A stretch of DNA of 31,013 bases, from NCBI GenBank assembly GCA_002332795.1, contig DDBP01000039.1, forward strand, positions 1 through 31,013, in the 5' to 3' direction. The stretch is from Anaerolineales bacterium UBA2029. GTDB taxonomy: Bacteria > Chloroflexota > Anaerolineae > Aggregatilineales > Aggregatilineaceae. How positions within the stretch are numbered: the first letter of the stretch is position 1; each line of letters starts with the position of its first letter. Of this stretch, positions 1 through 7,642 are shown one piece after another. Below the pieces are notes generated by a model, which saw only the letters and a program-made list of their open reading frames with translations, was not told where the DNA came from and did no database searches. A program made the translations under genes and the position numbers.

Positions 1-60
1 CCCCTCTCCGCGTCGGAGAGGAGGCAGGGAGGCGCGTTAGCGCCGAGCGGGGGTGAGGTA
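1..60. repeat. Intergenic palindromic repeat, cut by window start
   Basis: This GC-rich non-coding stretch holds two hairpins: CCTCTCCG (3-10) pairs with CGGAGAGG (14-21) around a 3-nt loop, and GGCGC (31-35) pairs with GCGCC (40-44) around GTTA. It ends in GGGGGTGAGG, the same kind of end as the element at 5223-5339, so the two probably belong to one dispersed family. The left part lies outside the window. Positions 61-129 hold nothing recognisable before the SDR stop codon. Confidence 0.6.
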
Positions 61-129
61 AAGTTGGGGGCAGCTTCCTGTCCGAGATGCGCTCAATGGC
101 TGTCCGCTGCGGCAGTCCGTCTGGCAGGG

Positions 130-897
130 CTACTTGCCCCCGTCTACCGGCAGCACCTGCCCGGTGATCCAGCCCGCGTAGTCCGACGCCAGGAACAGCA
201 CAGCATAGGCGATATCCTCCGGTGTGCCCAGGCGCTTGAGCGCAATGGCGTTGAGCAGGGCGCGTTGCCCTTCCTCCCCATAGGACTGCCACTGCCGCTC
301 GGTGGTTGGGTTACAGCGGACGAAGCCCGGCGCAACGCTGTTGACGGTGATCTGCCAGGGGCCGAGTTCGTGGGCAAGCTGCCGGGTGAGGTTGATCAGC
401 GCGGCCTTGGCGGCGGCGTAAGCCTGAATGCCGGTCAGGCTCACGCCCAACCCCGCGCCGCTGGAGATGTTCACAATGCGCCCCCAGCCTGCTGCCTTCA
501 TGCCGGGGACGACCGCCTGGCAGCAGTAGAACGCGCCAGTGACGTTCACGTCCAGGATCGCCTGCCAGTCGGCGGGTGAGACTTCTTCCAGGGGACGTCC
601 CACCTGCCCCAACACGCCGCCCGCGTTGTTGACCAGAATGTCTACGCGCCCGCTGTCCTGGCTCGCCTCCGCGGCGAAGGCGAAGACCTGATCGCGATCG
701 GTGATGTCCACGGTGCGCACTTCGCAATGCCCGCCTGCCTCGACGCACAGGCGACGTGTCTCGGCCAGTTCGTCGGGCAACACGTCGCACGCCCACACCT
801 GCGCCCCACGCCGGGCCAGTTCCAGGCTGATCTGCCGACCGAAGCCGTGCGCCGCGCCGGTGACCAGCGCCGTCTTGCCGCTGAATTCGATGTGCAT
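130..897 (-). CDS. SDR family NAD(P)-dependent oxidoreductase
   Basis: A 255-residue classical short-chain dehydrogenase/reductase, cytosolic, expected to oxidise or reduce an alcohol/carbonyl substrate with NAD(P). The Rossmann glycine motif TGAAHGFG is at residues 13-20, NNAGG follows near 90, and the catalytic Ser (145/146), Tyr160 and Lys164 (YAAAK) are all present. The C-terminus ends in the usual VDGGK. Length is typical. AGGAG lies 6 nt before the ATG. It follows the M32 gene on the same strand but is separated by a repeat-filled gap, so co-transcription is uncertain. Many such enzymes are labelled 3-oxoacyl-ACP reductase; the substrate cannot be read from the sequence. Confidence 0.93.
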   Translation of the reverse strand: MHIEFSGKTALVTGAAHGFGRQISLELARRGAQVWACDVLPDELAETRRLCVEAGGHCEVRTVDITDRDQVFAFAAEASQDSGRVDILVNNAGGVLGQVGRPLEEVSPADWQAILDVNVTGAFYCCQAVVPGMKAAGWGRIVNISSGAGLGVSLTGIQAYAAAKAALINLTRQLAHELGPWQITVNSVAPGFVRCNPTTERQWQSYGEEGQRALLNAIALKRLGTPEDIAYAVLFLASDYAGWITGQVLPVDGGK

Positions 898-916
898 GGC
901 ACTCTCCTGAATGAGG

Positions 917-1088
917 TGATCAGTGATCAGTTTTCAGGGGACAGTGATCGGTTGCACCGACAGCCGGCCCCGCTCACTGATACGGATCGCCACCATCCAA
1001 CCACTGACGACTGACTACCGACTACTGATCACTGATCACTGACAACTGATCACTGACAACTGTTCACTGACAACTGATCACTGTCTAC
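917..1088. repeat. 14-bp tandem repeat with inverted flank copy
   Basis: Four adjoining 14-bp units of the form TGATCACTGACAAC run from 1033 to 1088. The first two are identical, the third has TGTTCAC, and the fourth ends in TGTCTAC. A partial unit precedes them at 1026-1032. The opposite flank (about 917-950) carries the same words in inverted orientation (TGATCAGTGATCAG, then ACAGTGATC), so the whole gap can fold back on itself. The stop codon of the M32 peptidase gene (1085-1087) lies inside the last unit. No gene is visible in 898-1084. This is a simple dispersed intergenic repeat rather than a CRISPR, because there are no unique spacers. Confidence 0.8.
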
Positions 1089-2617
1089 TGCAAGCCATAC
1101 AGATCGCTGAACTTGCCCCGCAGATAGGCCAGATACGGTTCGACGTGCAGCGGGCGTCCGGTGCAGCGTTGCAGGATTTCGTCCGCGCTGTAGGCGCGCC
1201 CGTGCCGGTAGAAGTGTTCGGTCAGCCAGCCGAGCAGCGGCGCGTAGTCCCCGGCGGTCAGCGCGTCGTCCAGGCCAGACACCTGCTGGCGGGCGGCATC
1301 CAGCAGTTGGGCGGACATGACGTTGCCCACCGTGTAACCGGGGAACGAGCCAAAGCTCCCGCCCGACCAGTGCACGTCCTGCAAAGGCCCCTGGCTGTCG
1401 GTCTCCGGCACCACGCCCAGATATTCCTTCATCTTCGCCCGCCACACTTCCGGCAGATCGCTGACGCGCAGGCTGCCATCGAGCAGCCCCATCTCGATCT
1501 CCACGCGCAGCATGATATGCAGGTTGTACGTCACCTCGTCGGCCTCGACGCGGATCAGGCTGGGCCGCACGCGGTTGACCGCGCGATAGAACAGATCGGC
1601 ATCGGCATCGGCGAGCTGTTCGGGGAAGACTTCGCGTAGCCGCCCAAAGTGCGCGCCCCAGAAGGCCCGGCTGCGCCCAATCAGGTTTTCCCACAGGCGC
1701 GACGACGCCTCGTGCGCCCCGTAGCTGGTGCCACCGACCGCATACTGCCCCAGAAAGTCGGTGGTGAGGGCTGTCCGCGTCAGCGCCGGATCGACGTTCT
1801 GCTCGTAGAGGGCATGCCCGGCCTCGTGCAGCGTGCCGAAGAAGGCCATCGGCCAGTAATGCAGGTCGTAGCGGGTGGTGATGCGCACGTCATGGCGCGT
1901 GAAGGAGATTTCGAAAGGATGCGGGGCGACGTCCAGCCGTCCGCGCTCCAGGTCATAGCCGATGCGCTGCGCCATCTCCAGGGCGAACGCCCGTTGCCGG
2001 TCGAGCGGGTATTCGCGCGCCCACAGGTCTTTTTCCAGCGGGCGGTCGTGCGCCACGATCTGTTCCAGCAGAGGCAGCAGCCCGGCCTTGAGCGCGTCGA
2101 ACAGGGCCTGCAGTTTGGCCGCGGTCATGCTCGGCTCGTATTCGAAGACCAGGGCGTCGAAGGGGTGTTCTTCATAGCCGATGGCCTCGGCCTGCTCTCT
2201 GGCCAGGTCGAGCATCTGTTGCAGGTAGGGGGCGAAGCGGGCGAAGTCGTTGTGTTGCTTGGCCTCGTGCCACACCTGCTCGGAGATCGGCGCGAGCGTC
2301 GCCCGGCGGGCGAGCAGGTCGGCGGGGATGCGCCGCACGATCTCGTAATACTGGCGCGTCTGCTGCACCGCGCGCACGCGGTAGGAATCCGGGTCTTCGC
2401 CGGCGATCTCTTTTTCAGCCGCGTCGAGCAGGCGGGCGGTCGTCTCGCTGGTGAAGTGTTCGCGGGCCAGCCGCGAGACAGTGGCAAGCTGATAGCCGCG
2501 CGTCTGCGACCCGCCGGGCGGCATTTGCGTGCGGGTGTCCCATTTGAGGATGTTCAGCACGTTCAACAGATCGTTGAGCGCGGCGATGTGTTCCTGCAAA
2601 GCGTCATAGGCGGTCAT
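1085..2617 (-). CDS. M32 family metallocarboxypeptidase
   Basis: A 510-residue zinc carboxypeptidase of the thermostable carboxypeptidase (Taq) family M32, which removes C-terminal residues from peptides in the cytosol. The metal-binding HEAGH is at residues 264-268, and the conserved HE pair with downstream WEN begins at His302-Glu303 and probably supplies the third ligand. Length agrees with the family (about 500 residues) and the protein is mostly helical with no signal peptide. AGGAG precedes the ATG by 6 nt. The start is 16 nt after the stop of the ketopantoate-reductase-like gene, so it is likely the last gene of a four-gene operon. Its stop codon is embedded in the 14-bp repeat array. 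Confidence 0.95.
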   Translation of the reverse strand: MTAYDALQEHIAALNDLLNVLNILKWDTRTQMPPGGSQTRGYQLATVSRLAREHFTSETTARLLDAAEKEIAGEDPDSYRVRAVQQTRQYYEIVRRIPADLLARRATLAPISEQVWHEAKQHNDFARFAPYLQQMLDLAREQAEAIGYEEHPFDALVFEYEPSMTAAKLQALFDALKAGLLPLLEQIVAHDRPLEKDLWAREYPLDRQRAFALEMAQRIGYDLERGRLDVAPHPFEISFTRHDVRITTRYDLHYWPMAFFGTLHEAGHALYEQNVDPALTRTALTTDFLGQYAVGGTSYGAHEASSRLWENLIGRSRAFWGAHFGRLREVFPEQLADADADLFYRAVNRVRPSLIRVEADEVTYNLHIMLRVEIEMGLLDGSLRVSDLPEVWRAKMKEYLGVVPETDSQGPLQDVHWSGGSFGSFPGYTVGNVMSAQLLDAARQQVSGLDDALTAGDYAPLLGWLTEHFYRHGRAYSADEILQRCTGRPLHVEPYLAYLRGKFSDLYGLQ

Positions 2618-2633
2618 GGGTCTCTCCTGCAGA

Positions 2634-3653
2634 TCAAGCCTGTGCCAGAACCTCGTTGAGCGCGTCGAGCGTCGCCAGCGATTGCGGGCGGCGCCCCTCC
2701 TCGATCTCGTGAATCAGGGCGATCAGGCGGGCCGTCAGCGGCGTGCGCATGCCTGCCTCGGCTCCCAGTGTCACAATTGGCCCCAGTTGGGCGTCTACTT
2801 CGGTGCGTCGCCTGCGCACGGCCAGGTCGCGCCAGATGCCGCTATGCGTCTTGGCCGACGCCCGGTTGAAGGCGACCATCTCGTCCAGCGAGCGCGACGA
2901 CACCTCCGGCTCCACTCCAGGCAGAAACGCGCGCGGGTCGAAGCCATCGAAGCCCTCCGGCGTGATGCCACGCGCTGTCGCCACGCTCAATACCTCGCGG
3001 GCCAGAGCGACGAACAGATCGCGATAGCGGGGCATCGCCAGCGCATCGGCGATGGACTCGTTGGTCAGCGCGGTAGCGAACAGTTGGGCACCATAGGCCA
3101 GCTTGCCCCACAGATAGCCCCAGATGTTCGTCGTCATCGTCGCCCGGTCGTCGAAGTCGCACAGCGTCTCATGCAACGCCTGCAGGCGCGGGGTGATCCA
3201 CCCGTCCAGCTCGCCGATCACCACTGCTGCCCGGTTGCCGCGCTGAATCACGCCCGGCTCCAGGTAGTCCGCGCCGAAGTTGACGAATGCGCCGATGGTG
3301 CGCGCCTCGCCGACGAGGCTGGCGATCACCAGTTCGTTCAGCCCGTTCTGGATCGAGACCACATAGCCGTCATCGGCCAGGTGCGGGGCCAGGGCGCGCG
3401 TTGCCTCGGCGGTGTGATGGGCCTTGACGCACAGCAAAATCACTGGCCAGGTGCCACGCAGCGCGTCTGGCGTGAAGGCTCGCGCCGGCACAGTGAACTC
3501 GTCCACCGGGCCGGTCAGGCGCAGCCCGGCAGTGTTCATGGCCGCCACGTGATCGGCGGCGCTGTCCACCAGGGTCACGTCGTGTCCGGCGCGGATCAGG
3601 TAAGCGCCGATGGTGCCGCCCATCGCCCCCGCGCCCCAGATCAGCAGTCTCAT
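2634..3653 (-). CDS. Ketopantoate reductase (PanE/ApbA) family protein
   Basis: A 339-residue protein starting MRLLIWGAGAMGG, with the N-terminal Rossmann motif GAGAMG at residues 7-12 and the C-terminal helical domain of the PanE/ApbA family. The WGKLAYGAQLFATALT stretch matches the region carrying the catalytic lysine. Members reduce 2-dehydropantoate to pantoate with NADPH for coenzyme A synthesis, but the family also contains other 2-oxoacid reductases. A longer open frame exists upstream, but this ATG overlaps the creatininase stop as ATGA (3650-3653), a classic coupling arrangement, and the protein begins directly with the dinucleotide fold. The catabolic-looking neighbours leave the true substrate open. 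Confidence 0.88.
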   Translation of the reverse strand: MRLLIWGAGAMGGTIGAYLIRAGHDVTLVDSAADHVAAMNTAGLRLTGPVDEFTVPARAFTPDALRGTWPVILLCVKAHHTAEATRALAPHLADDGYVVSIQNGLNELVIASLVGEARTIGAFVNFGADYLEPGVIQRGNRAAVVIGELDGWITPRLQALHETLCDFDDRATMTTNIWGYLWGKLAYGAQLFATALTNESIADALAMPRYRDLFVALAREVLSVATARGITPEGFDGFDPRAFLPGVEPEVSSRSLDEMVAFNRASAKTHSGIWRDLAVRRRRTEVDAQLGPIVTLGAEAGMRTPLTARLIALIHEIEEGRRPQSLATLDALNEVLAQA

Positions 3654-4357
3654 GGCCGTCCCCATCCATTGACCAGCAGGTCGCGCGTCTCCTCTACGGC
3701 TACCCGCCAGATGGCGAGCATGTCCTCGTCGGAGCGCTCGTACCGCCCGCCGTAGTTGCCGTCGCCCAGGTAGTCGCGCAGTGCGCGCGGTGCCAGCAGG
3801 CGTGCCCGCTCGATCTCGATCATCGGCTTTTGCTCGCGCAGGACGCTCACGCCAGCCAGCCGCGTCCAGGGGAAGTTCTCCATCCACGAGGCGTGCGAGG
3901 CGACCGGATCGATCTCCAGCACTTTGGCCCAGGTGCGCGGCGCGTTCCACCAGTTGTGAAATTTCACCCTCACGTGCGGGTGATCGGCCATCCACTCGCC
4001 TGCCAGGGCCTGCGCGGGGACGTTGCCGCCGTGCCCGTTGACGATCAGGATGCGGCGGAAGCCCTGTTCGGCCAGGCTGTCCAGCACGTCGCGCACGACG
4101 CGCAGATAGGTCTCCACGCGCAGCGATACCGTGCCCGGATAGGCGCGGAAGTAGGGCGTGATGCCGTAGTGCAGCACGGGGAACACCGGCACGCCCAGCG
4201 GCTCGGCGGCTTCCAGGGCCACGCGCTCTGCCAGGATGCTATCGGTGCTCAGGCTCAGGTAGGCATGCTGTTCGGTGCAGCCCAGCGGCAGGACGCAGCG
4301 ATCGTCGTTTTGCAGATACGCTTCCACCTGCGACCAGTTCATATCGGTAATGCGCAT
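3650..4357 (-). CDS. Creatininase family amidohydrolase
   Basis: A 235-residue metal-dependent amidohydrolase of the creatininase family. Metal ligands expected from the family are visible: Glu29 and His31 in CTEQH, Asp39 in STD, and His109 in NGHGGN. The common family sequence EQHGPHLP reads EQHAYLSL here, so the segment after the first two ligands differs. The family includes creatinine amidohydrolase and enzymes acting on other cyclic amides or formamides, and the substrate cannot be assigned. A purine-rich AAGGGGGAG precedes the ATG. It sits 12 nt after the SDR gene and overlaps the next gene by 4 nt, so the four genes probably share a transcript. Confidence 0.9.
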   Translation of the reverse strand: MRITDMNWSQVEAYLQNDDRCVLPLGCTEQHAYLSLSTDSILAERVALEAAEPLGVPVFPVLHYGITPYFRAYPGTVSLRVETYLRVVRDVLDSLAEQGFRRILIVNGHGGNVPAQALAGEWMADHPHVRVKFHNWWNAPRTWAKVLEIDPVASHASWMENFPWTRLAGVSVLREQKPMIEIERARLLAPRALRDYLGDGNYGGRYERSDEDMLAIWRVAVEETRDLLVNGWGRP

Positions 4358-4369
4358 CGTCTCCCCCTT

Positions 4370-5155
4370 CTAGGTGATGGCCCGAATCTTGCCACCGTCC
4401 ACGCGCAGCGTCGCGCCGGTGATATAGGACGCGACCGGCGAAAGCAGAAACGCCGCCGCCGCCCCGTACTCGTCAATCGTCCCCAGGCGACCCAGCGGGA
4501 TAGTCGCCACGCTCTGCGCGCGCACTTCCTCGACGCTCACACCGAGCTTCTCCGCCTTGATACGGTCGAGTTGTGCCACGCGCTCGGTATCTATGCGCCC
4601 TGGAATGAGCGTGTTGGCGCGGATGCCTTTGGGGGCCAGTTCGTCGGCCAGCGATTTGATCAGCGCGGCCACGCCCGCCCGCATGACGTTCGACAGGATC
4701 AGCCGCTCGATCGGCTCGATCACCGACGACGAGGTGCTGGCGACAATGGCCGCGCCCGCGCCCATGTGTGGTAGCGCCGCGCGAATCAGGCGGATGGCGC
4801 TCATCAACGTCAGCTCGAAGGCGGCCTGCCATTGCGCGTCGTTCACTTCCTGGAAAGAACCGGCGGGCGGCCCACCGGCGTTAATGAAAAGGGCATCCAC
4901 GCGCCCCCAGGTCTGCACGGTCCTGTCTACCCACGCCTGGATCGCCGCCGGATCGCGCACGTCGCAGACGCTGGCGAGCACTTCTGCGCCGGTTTCGTTC
5001 ACCAGCCGTTTCGCCGCCGCCTCGATCTCGTCGGGCAGGTGACTGCAGATGGACACTTTCGCGCCCTCGCGAGCCAGTGCGCGCGCCGTGCCATAGCCGA
5101 GACCCTGCCCGGCAGCGGCCACCAGCGCCACTTTGTCTTTCAGTCCCAGGTCCAT
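4370..5155 (-). CDS. Atypical SDR family oxidoreductase
   Basis: A 261-residue short-chain dehydrogenase-like protein with the glycine-rich AAGQGLGYG cofactor motif (residues 14-22), INAGG (91-95) and a C-terminal RVDGGK. The usual catalytic Tyr-x3-Lys is not where expected: the aligned segment reads LSNVMR, giving Ser155 and Arg159, although Ser residues at 140-144 remain. I recall a recognisable SDR branch with SNxxR in this position, so this looks like a subfamily trait rather than a sequencing error. GAGGAG lies 6 nt before the ATG. First gene of the run ending with the M32 peptidase. Activity, if any, is unknown. Confidence 0.88.
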   Translation of the reverse strand: MDLGLKDKVALVAAAGQGLGYGTARALAREGAKVSICSHLPDEIEAAAKRLVNETGAEVLASVCDVRDPAAIQAWVDRTVQTWGRVDALFINAGGPPAGSFQEVNDAQWQAAFELTLMSAIRLIRAALPHMGAGAAIVASTSSSVIEPIERLILSNVMRAGVAALIKSLADELAPKGIRANTLIPGRIDTERVAQLDRIKAEKLGVSVEEVRAQSVATIPLGRLGTIDEYGAAAAFLLSPVASYITGATLRVDGGKIRAIT

Positions 5156-5211
5156 GTGTGTCGCTCCTCAATGGTTTTGAGTCGTGAGTTTCGAGTTGAG
5201 AGTCCAGAGTG

Positions 5212-5217
5212 TGTCAA
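5212..5217 (-). promoter_or_regulatory. Possible -35 box for the SDR-creatininase operon
   Basis: The minus strand has a perfect TTGACA here, about 57 nt before the SDR start. Seventeen bases downstream the sequence is TCGAAA, a poor -10, so the promoter is only tentative. It lies next to a GAGTTTCGAGTTGAG-type simple repeat at about 5170-5205. Confidence 0.3.
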
Positions 5218-5222
5218 TGCGC

Positions 5223-5339
5223 TTTTCCCCTCATCCCCCGGCCCTTTCTCCCACGCAAGGCGGGGAACACCTGTGCGAGGTCTGGTAAGTCCCCTCGCCC
5301 CGCCCGCGAGGGAGAGGGGATTGAGGGGTGAGGGGAAAA
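5223..5339. repeat. Intergenic inverted repeat, CCCTC/GAGGG family
   Basis: The outer arms TTTTCCCCTCATCCCC (5223-5238) and GGGGTGAGGGGAAAA (5325-5339) are complementary apart from one bulged base. Inside, CCCCTC (5291-5296) pairs with GAGGGG (5314-5319) around a GC-rich core. The element fills most of the gap between the SDR gene and the histidine phosphatase gene and encodes nothing recognisable. The element at 1-60 resembles its right half. It may act as a bidirectional terminator or be a small non-autonomous mobile repeat; the sequence does not decide. Confidence 0.7.
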
Positions 5340-5356
5340 TACTGCGCGAAAGAGGG

Positions 5357-6085
5357 TCAATCACCTTCACTGGAAGCGGCGTCTGGTGATAGGGGAACGG
5401 CGTGCCGGGTGGCGTCATATAGTAGCGGCTGCGCCCCCAACCAGCGCCCATCGTCGGCGATCAGATGATGAACCATGCCGTGCGCATGTAGCCGCCAGCT
5501 TTCGCGCGGGGAGTCTGGTACATATTCCCAGTGCACAATGCCTGTGTTGTGCGTCCAGACCTCAACACGCCGCTGTGCTCCAACGTTGAAGGCGTAGTCG
5601 AAGGTGGCATCAATGACGCCGCCGTGACACACCACGACTACGGTCGTCTCCGGCTCCGTCCGGGCGTAACGAGCCAGCATGTCGTCTAGAAAGGTGCCCA
5701 CGCGCACGCGAAACAGAATCCAGCTTTCGCCGGACTCGCTGATGCGGGTGTATGGCCGTTCGGTGCCCCAGAATTCGGCATAGTAGATGGGCATGGCCTC
5801 GGCAGGGATGGGACGGCCATCGGCATAGCAGTTGCCGAACTCGCGCAGCCGGTCGTCGGGCACGGCGGGTATACCGGTCGCCTCAGTGATGAAGGCTGCT
5901 GTTTCCAACGCACGGGCCATGGTGCTGGTGTACAGCGCGTTGATGCGCACGTTGTGGGCCATCCAGTGCGCCAGCCGCCGGGCCTGCTCTTGCCCCAGGG
6001 GGGTCAATCCCACGTCCACGTAGCCGCCGTCCCAGTCGGGCAGGTTAACGTAGCTCTGAGCGTGCCGCACAAGTAGTAGGTGCAT
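5357..6085 (-). CDS. Histidine phosphatase family protein
   Basis: A 242-residue member of the phosphoglycerate-mutase-like (branch 1) histidine phosphatases. The catalytic RHAQS motif lies at residues 7-11 with His8 as the likely phospho-acceptor, STMARALETA matches the second conserved block, and VVCHGG supplies the second histidine. Such enzymes dephosphorylate small metabolites or sugar phosphates in the cytosol; the substrate is not evident. The C-terminal 40 residues or so extend beyond the core. AGGAG precedes the ATG. It lies 33 nt downstream of the YjbQ-like gene on the same strand and probably shares its promoter. Confidence 0.9.
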   Translation of the reverse strand: MHLLLVRHAQSYVNLPDWDGGYVDVGLTPLGQEQARRLAHWMAHNVRINALYTSTMARALETAAFITEATGIPAVPDDRLREFGNCYADGRPIPAEAMPIYYAEFWGTERPYTRISESGESWILFRVRVGTFLDDMLARYARTEPETTVVVVCHGGVIDATFDYAFNVGAQRRVEVWTHNTGIVHWEYVPDSPRESWRLHAHGMVHHLIADDGRWLGAQPLLYDATRHAVPLSPDAASSEGD

Positions 6086-6118
6086 GGTCGTTTCTCCTGG
6101 GTTCTCCGAGCGGGCAGG

Positions 6119-6535
6119 CTAGGGCTGGATCGGGCGCTTTTCTCCCAGAAATTTCACCCATACCTGGCGCTGACGCGGACCATCGAACTCGGCCAGATAG
6201 ACTCCTTGCCAGCGGCCAAGCTGCAAATGACCGTCCTCAACGAAGATCGCCGCATCCGCGCCGACCAGCGTGGCCTTAATATGAGCGGGGGAATTGCCTT
6301 CGCCGTGCCGATGACGGGGGTCGGGCGGCGCGATGTGCCCGTCCATGGTCAGCAGGATGTCGCGCTGTACGTCCGGATCCCAGTTTTCGTTGAGGGTCAG
6401 GCCGGCGGTCGTGTGCGGGCAGAACAGATACACAACGCCGTCCAGCCCTCCCAGCCGGGCGACCGCTTCCTGCACTTGTCCAGTGATGTCTACCAGTTCC
6501 GTAGAACGATTGGTGCGAATGCTCAGACGTTCCAT
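6119..6535 (-). CDS. YjbQ family protein (UPF0047)
   Basis: A 138-residue protein of the YjbQ/UPF0047 family, which E. coli data link to a weak secondary thiamine-phosphate synthase activity; the physiological role is unsettled. The FCPHTTAGLTLNEN block and the HRHGEGNSPAHIKATLVG block are the two conserved family signatures, rich in His and Glu that could bind metal. I chose the ATG giving MERLSIRTN because AGGGGG lies just upstream. A longer frame would start at an ATG that overlaps the promoter -10 box (TATAATG, 6570-6575), which cannot be in the transcript. First of a two-gene unit with the histidine phosphatase. Confidence 0.9.
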   Translation of the reverse strand: MERLSIRTNRSTELVDITGQVQEAVARLGGLDGVVYLFCPHTTAGLTLNENWDPDVQRDILLTMDGHIAPPDPRHRHGEGNSPAHIKATLVGADAAIFVEDGHLQLGRWQGVYLAEFDGPRQRQVWVKFLGEKRPIQP

Positions 6536-6569
6536 ATTCCCCCTCATGGTTTCAGCGTCCGGTGTTCTC

Positions 6570-6575
6570 ATTATA
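6570..6575 (-). promoter_or_regulatory. -10 box for the YjbQ-phosphatase unit
   Basis: A perfect TATAAT on the minus strand, 34 nt upstream of the chosen YjbQ ATG. The -35 region is poor (CTGTCG with a 16-bp spacer). The T of an apparent upstream ATG is part of this box, which supports the shorter protein start. Confidence 0.5.
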
Positions 6576-6617
6576 CCTGCACGATGCCTGGCGACAGTGT
6601 CCTGTCACAGCAACGAA

Positions 6618-6661
6618 AAAGCCGCCCCCGCTGCTGCGAAGACGGCCTCATTGACGGCTTT
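6618..6661 (-). terminator. Possible terminator after the DsbA-like gene
   Basis: On the minus strand AAAGCCG (6661-6655) can pair with CGGCTTT (6624-6618), followed by more T residues (five in all at 6620-6616). The loop is long (30 nt) and internally structured, so the match to a classical intrinsic terminator is only fair. It starts 5 nt after the DsbA-like stop codon. Confidence 0.45.
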
Positions 6662-6666
6662 GCCGG

Positions 6667-7602
6667 TCATTCGGCAGCGTTCACACGCGCCAGTTCGCCC
6701 TGGATGATCTGATCGAAAACATCGAACGGTTGCGCCCCGATAGCATACACGACGCCGTTGATGACAAAGCCCGGCGTGCCGCGCAGCCCGTAGGACACGG
6801 CTGCCTGATAGTCGCGCTCGACTTCGTCGCGGTAGCGCTGACTGCTCAGGCACTCGGCGAAGCTACGGGTGTCAAGCTCCAGCTCTTGCGCGTAGGAAAC
6901 CAGCGTTTCCTGCGATAGCGGTGTGCTATCGCCAGAGGTGAGGCGAGCGAAGAGCCTGTCGTGCATGGCCCAGAATTTGTCGGGCGACTGCTCCTCAGCG
7001 CATTCGGTAGCCTGCGCAGCTCTGAGCGAGTCATCGCCGAAGATGGGGAAATCGCGGTAGACGAATTTCACTTCGGTGGGATAGGTTTCCAGAATCCTGG
7101 GCAACGTCTGCTGGTACCAGCGTCCACAGTAGGGGCACTGAAAATCCGAGAACTCGACAATCACCACGGCTGCATCTGCGGGACCCTTGAAAGCGTCGTC
7201 ATCTTCCGCCACGCCAGGGGGGATCACGGTGGGGGTAGGCGGAACCGGCGTGTTGGTGGGTCGGAGCATGGCGACTTGCGTGCCTACCGCTTCATTTACC
7301 AGGCGCTGCACCTCAACGCCAGCGGCGGCCCCGCTTCCGGCGGGCAACGCGGCGATCTGTGTGCGCGCCACCTCCTCGGCGATCCGGCGTACCTCTTCCT
7401 CGCTGAGGGCTTTGTTCCCGCTGCCCGACCAGGCCGCGGTGAGAATAATCGCCACGATGACCAGCGCCAGGGTCAGGAGCGCCCACAGCAACCAGCGACT
7501 GGAAGCGGCGGTCGCGGGCTGGGGTAGGGCGGAGGCTGCCTCCTCCGTAGACTCGCGGAGCGAGACCGGACGTACGTCAGGAGGGGGAGTCGCAGAAGCC
7601 AT
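6667..7602 (-). CDS. DsbA-like thioredoxin-fold protein, membrane anchored
   Basis: A 311-residue protein with a short Pro/Thr-rich cytosolic start, one transmembrane segment (about residues 35-57), a Thr/Pro linker and a C-terminal DsbA/BdbD-type thioredoxin fold outside the membrane. The redox motif CPYC is at residues 156-159 after FSDFQ, and GTPGFVI carries the cis-proline. It should oxidise or exchange disulfides in exported proteins. GGAGGA lies 6 nt before the ATG and a near-consensus promoter lies upstream, so it is probably transcribed alone. The coiled-coil-like linker around 70-115 contains several Ala/Glu/Arg repeats. Exact partners are unknown. Confidence 0.93.
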   Translation of the reverse strand: MASATPPPDVRPVSLRESTEEAASALPQPATAASSRWLLWALLTLALVIVAIILTAAWSGSGNKALSEEEVRRIAEEVARTQIAALPAGSGAAAGVEVQRLVNEAVGTQVAMLRPTNTPVPPTPTVIPPGVAEDDDAFKGPADAAVVIVEFSDFQCPYCGRWYQQTLPRILETYPTEVKFVYRDFPIFGDDSLRAAQATECAEEQSPDKFWAMHDRLFARLTSGDSTPLSQETLVSYAQELELDTRSFAECLSSQRYRDEVERDYQAAVSYGLRGTPGFVINGVVYAIGAQPFDVFDQIIQGELARVNAAE

Positions 7603-7642
7603 GATGCTTCCTCCAAATGCTCGGATGGGTTAAGGCTTTGCG

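Noticed and set aside
1021..1088. CRISPR array
   Set aside because: The 14-bp units adjoin directly with no unique spacers, and no cas gene lies nearby.
1649..2659. A 336-codon open frame on the plus strand across the M32 gene
   Set aside because: It is antisense to a protein with clear catalytic motifs, has no ribosome site or domain, and arises from GC-rich codon bias.
2634..3995. A 453-residue version of the PanE-like protein
   Set aside because: The extra N-terminus lies inside the creatininase gene and precedes a domain that begins cleanly at the ATGA-overlapping start.
2616..4774. Long plus-strand frames (2616-3755, 3830-4774)
   Set aside because: They are shadows of the PanE-like, creatininase and SDR genes on the minus strand and show low-complexity Arg/His/Gln composition with no family match.
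5156..5356. Insertion sequence at the repeat-filled gap
   Set aside because: No transposase frame or flanking duplication is visible; only palindromic repeat sequence is present.
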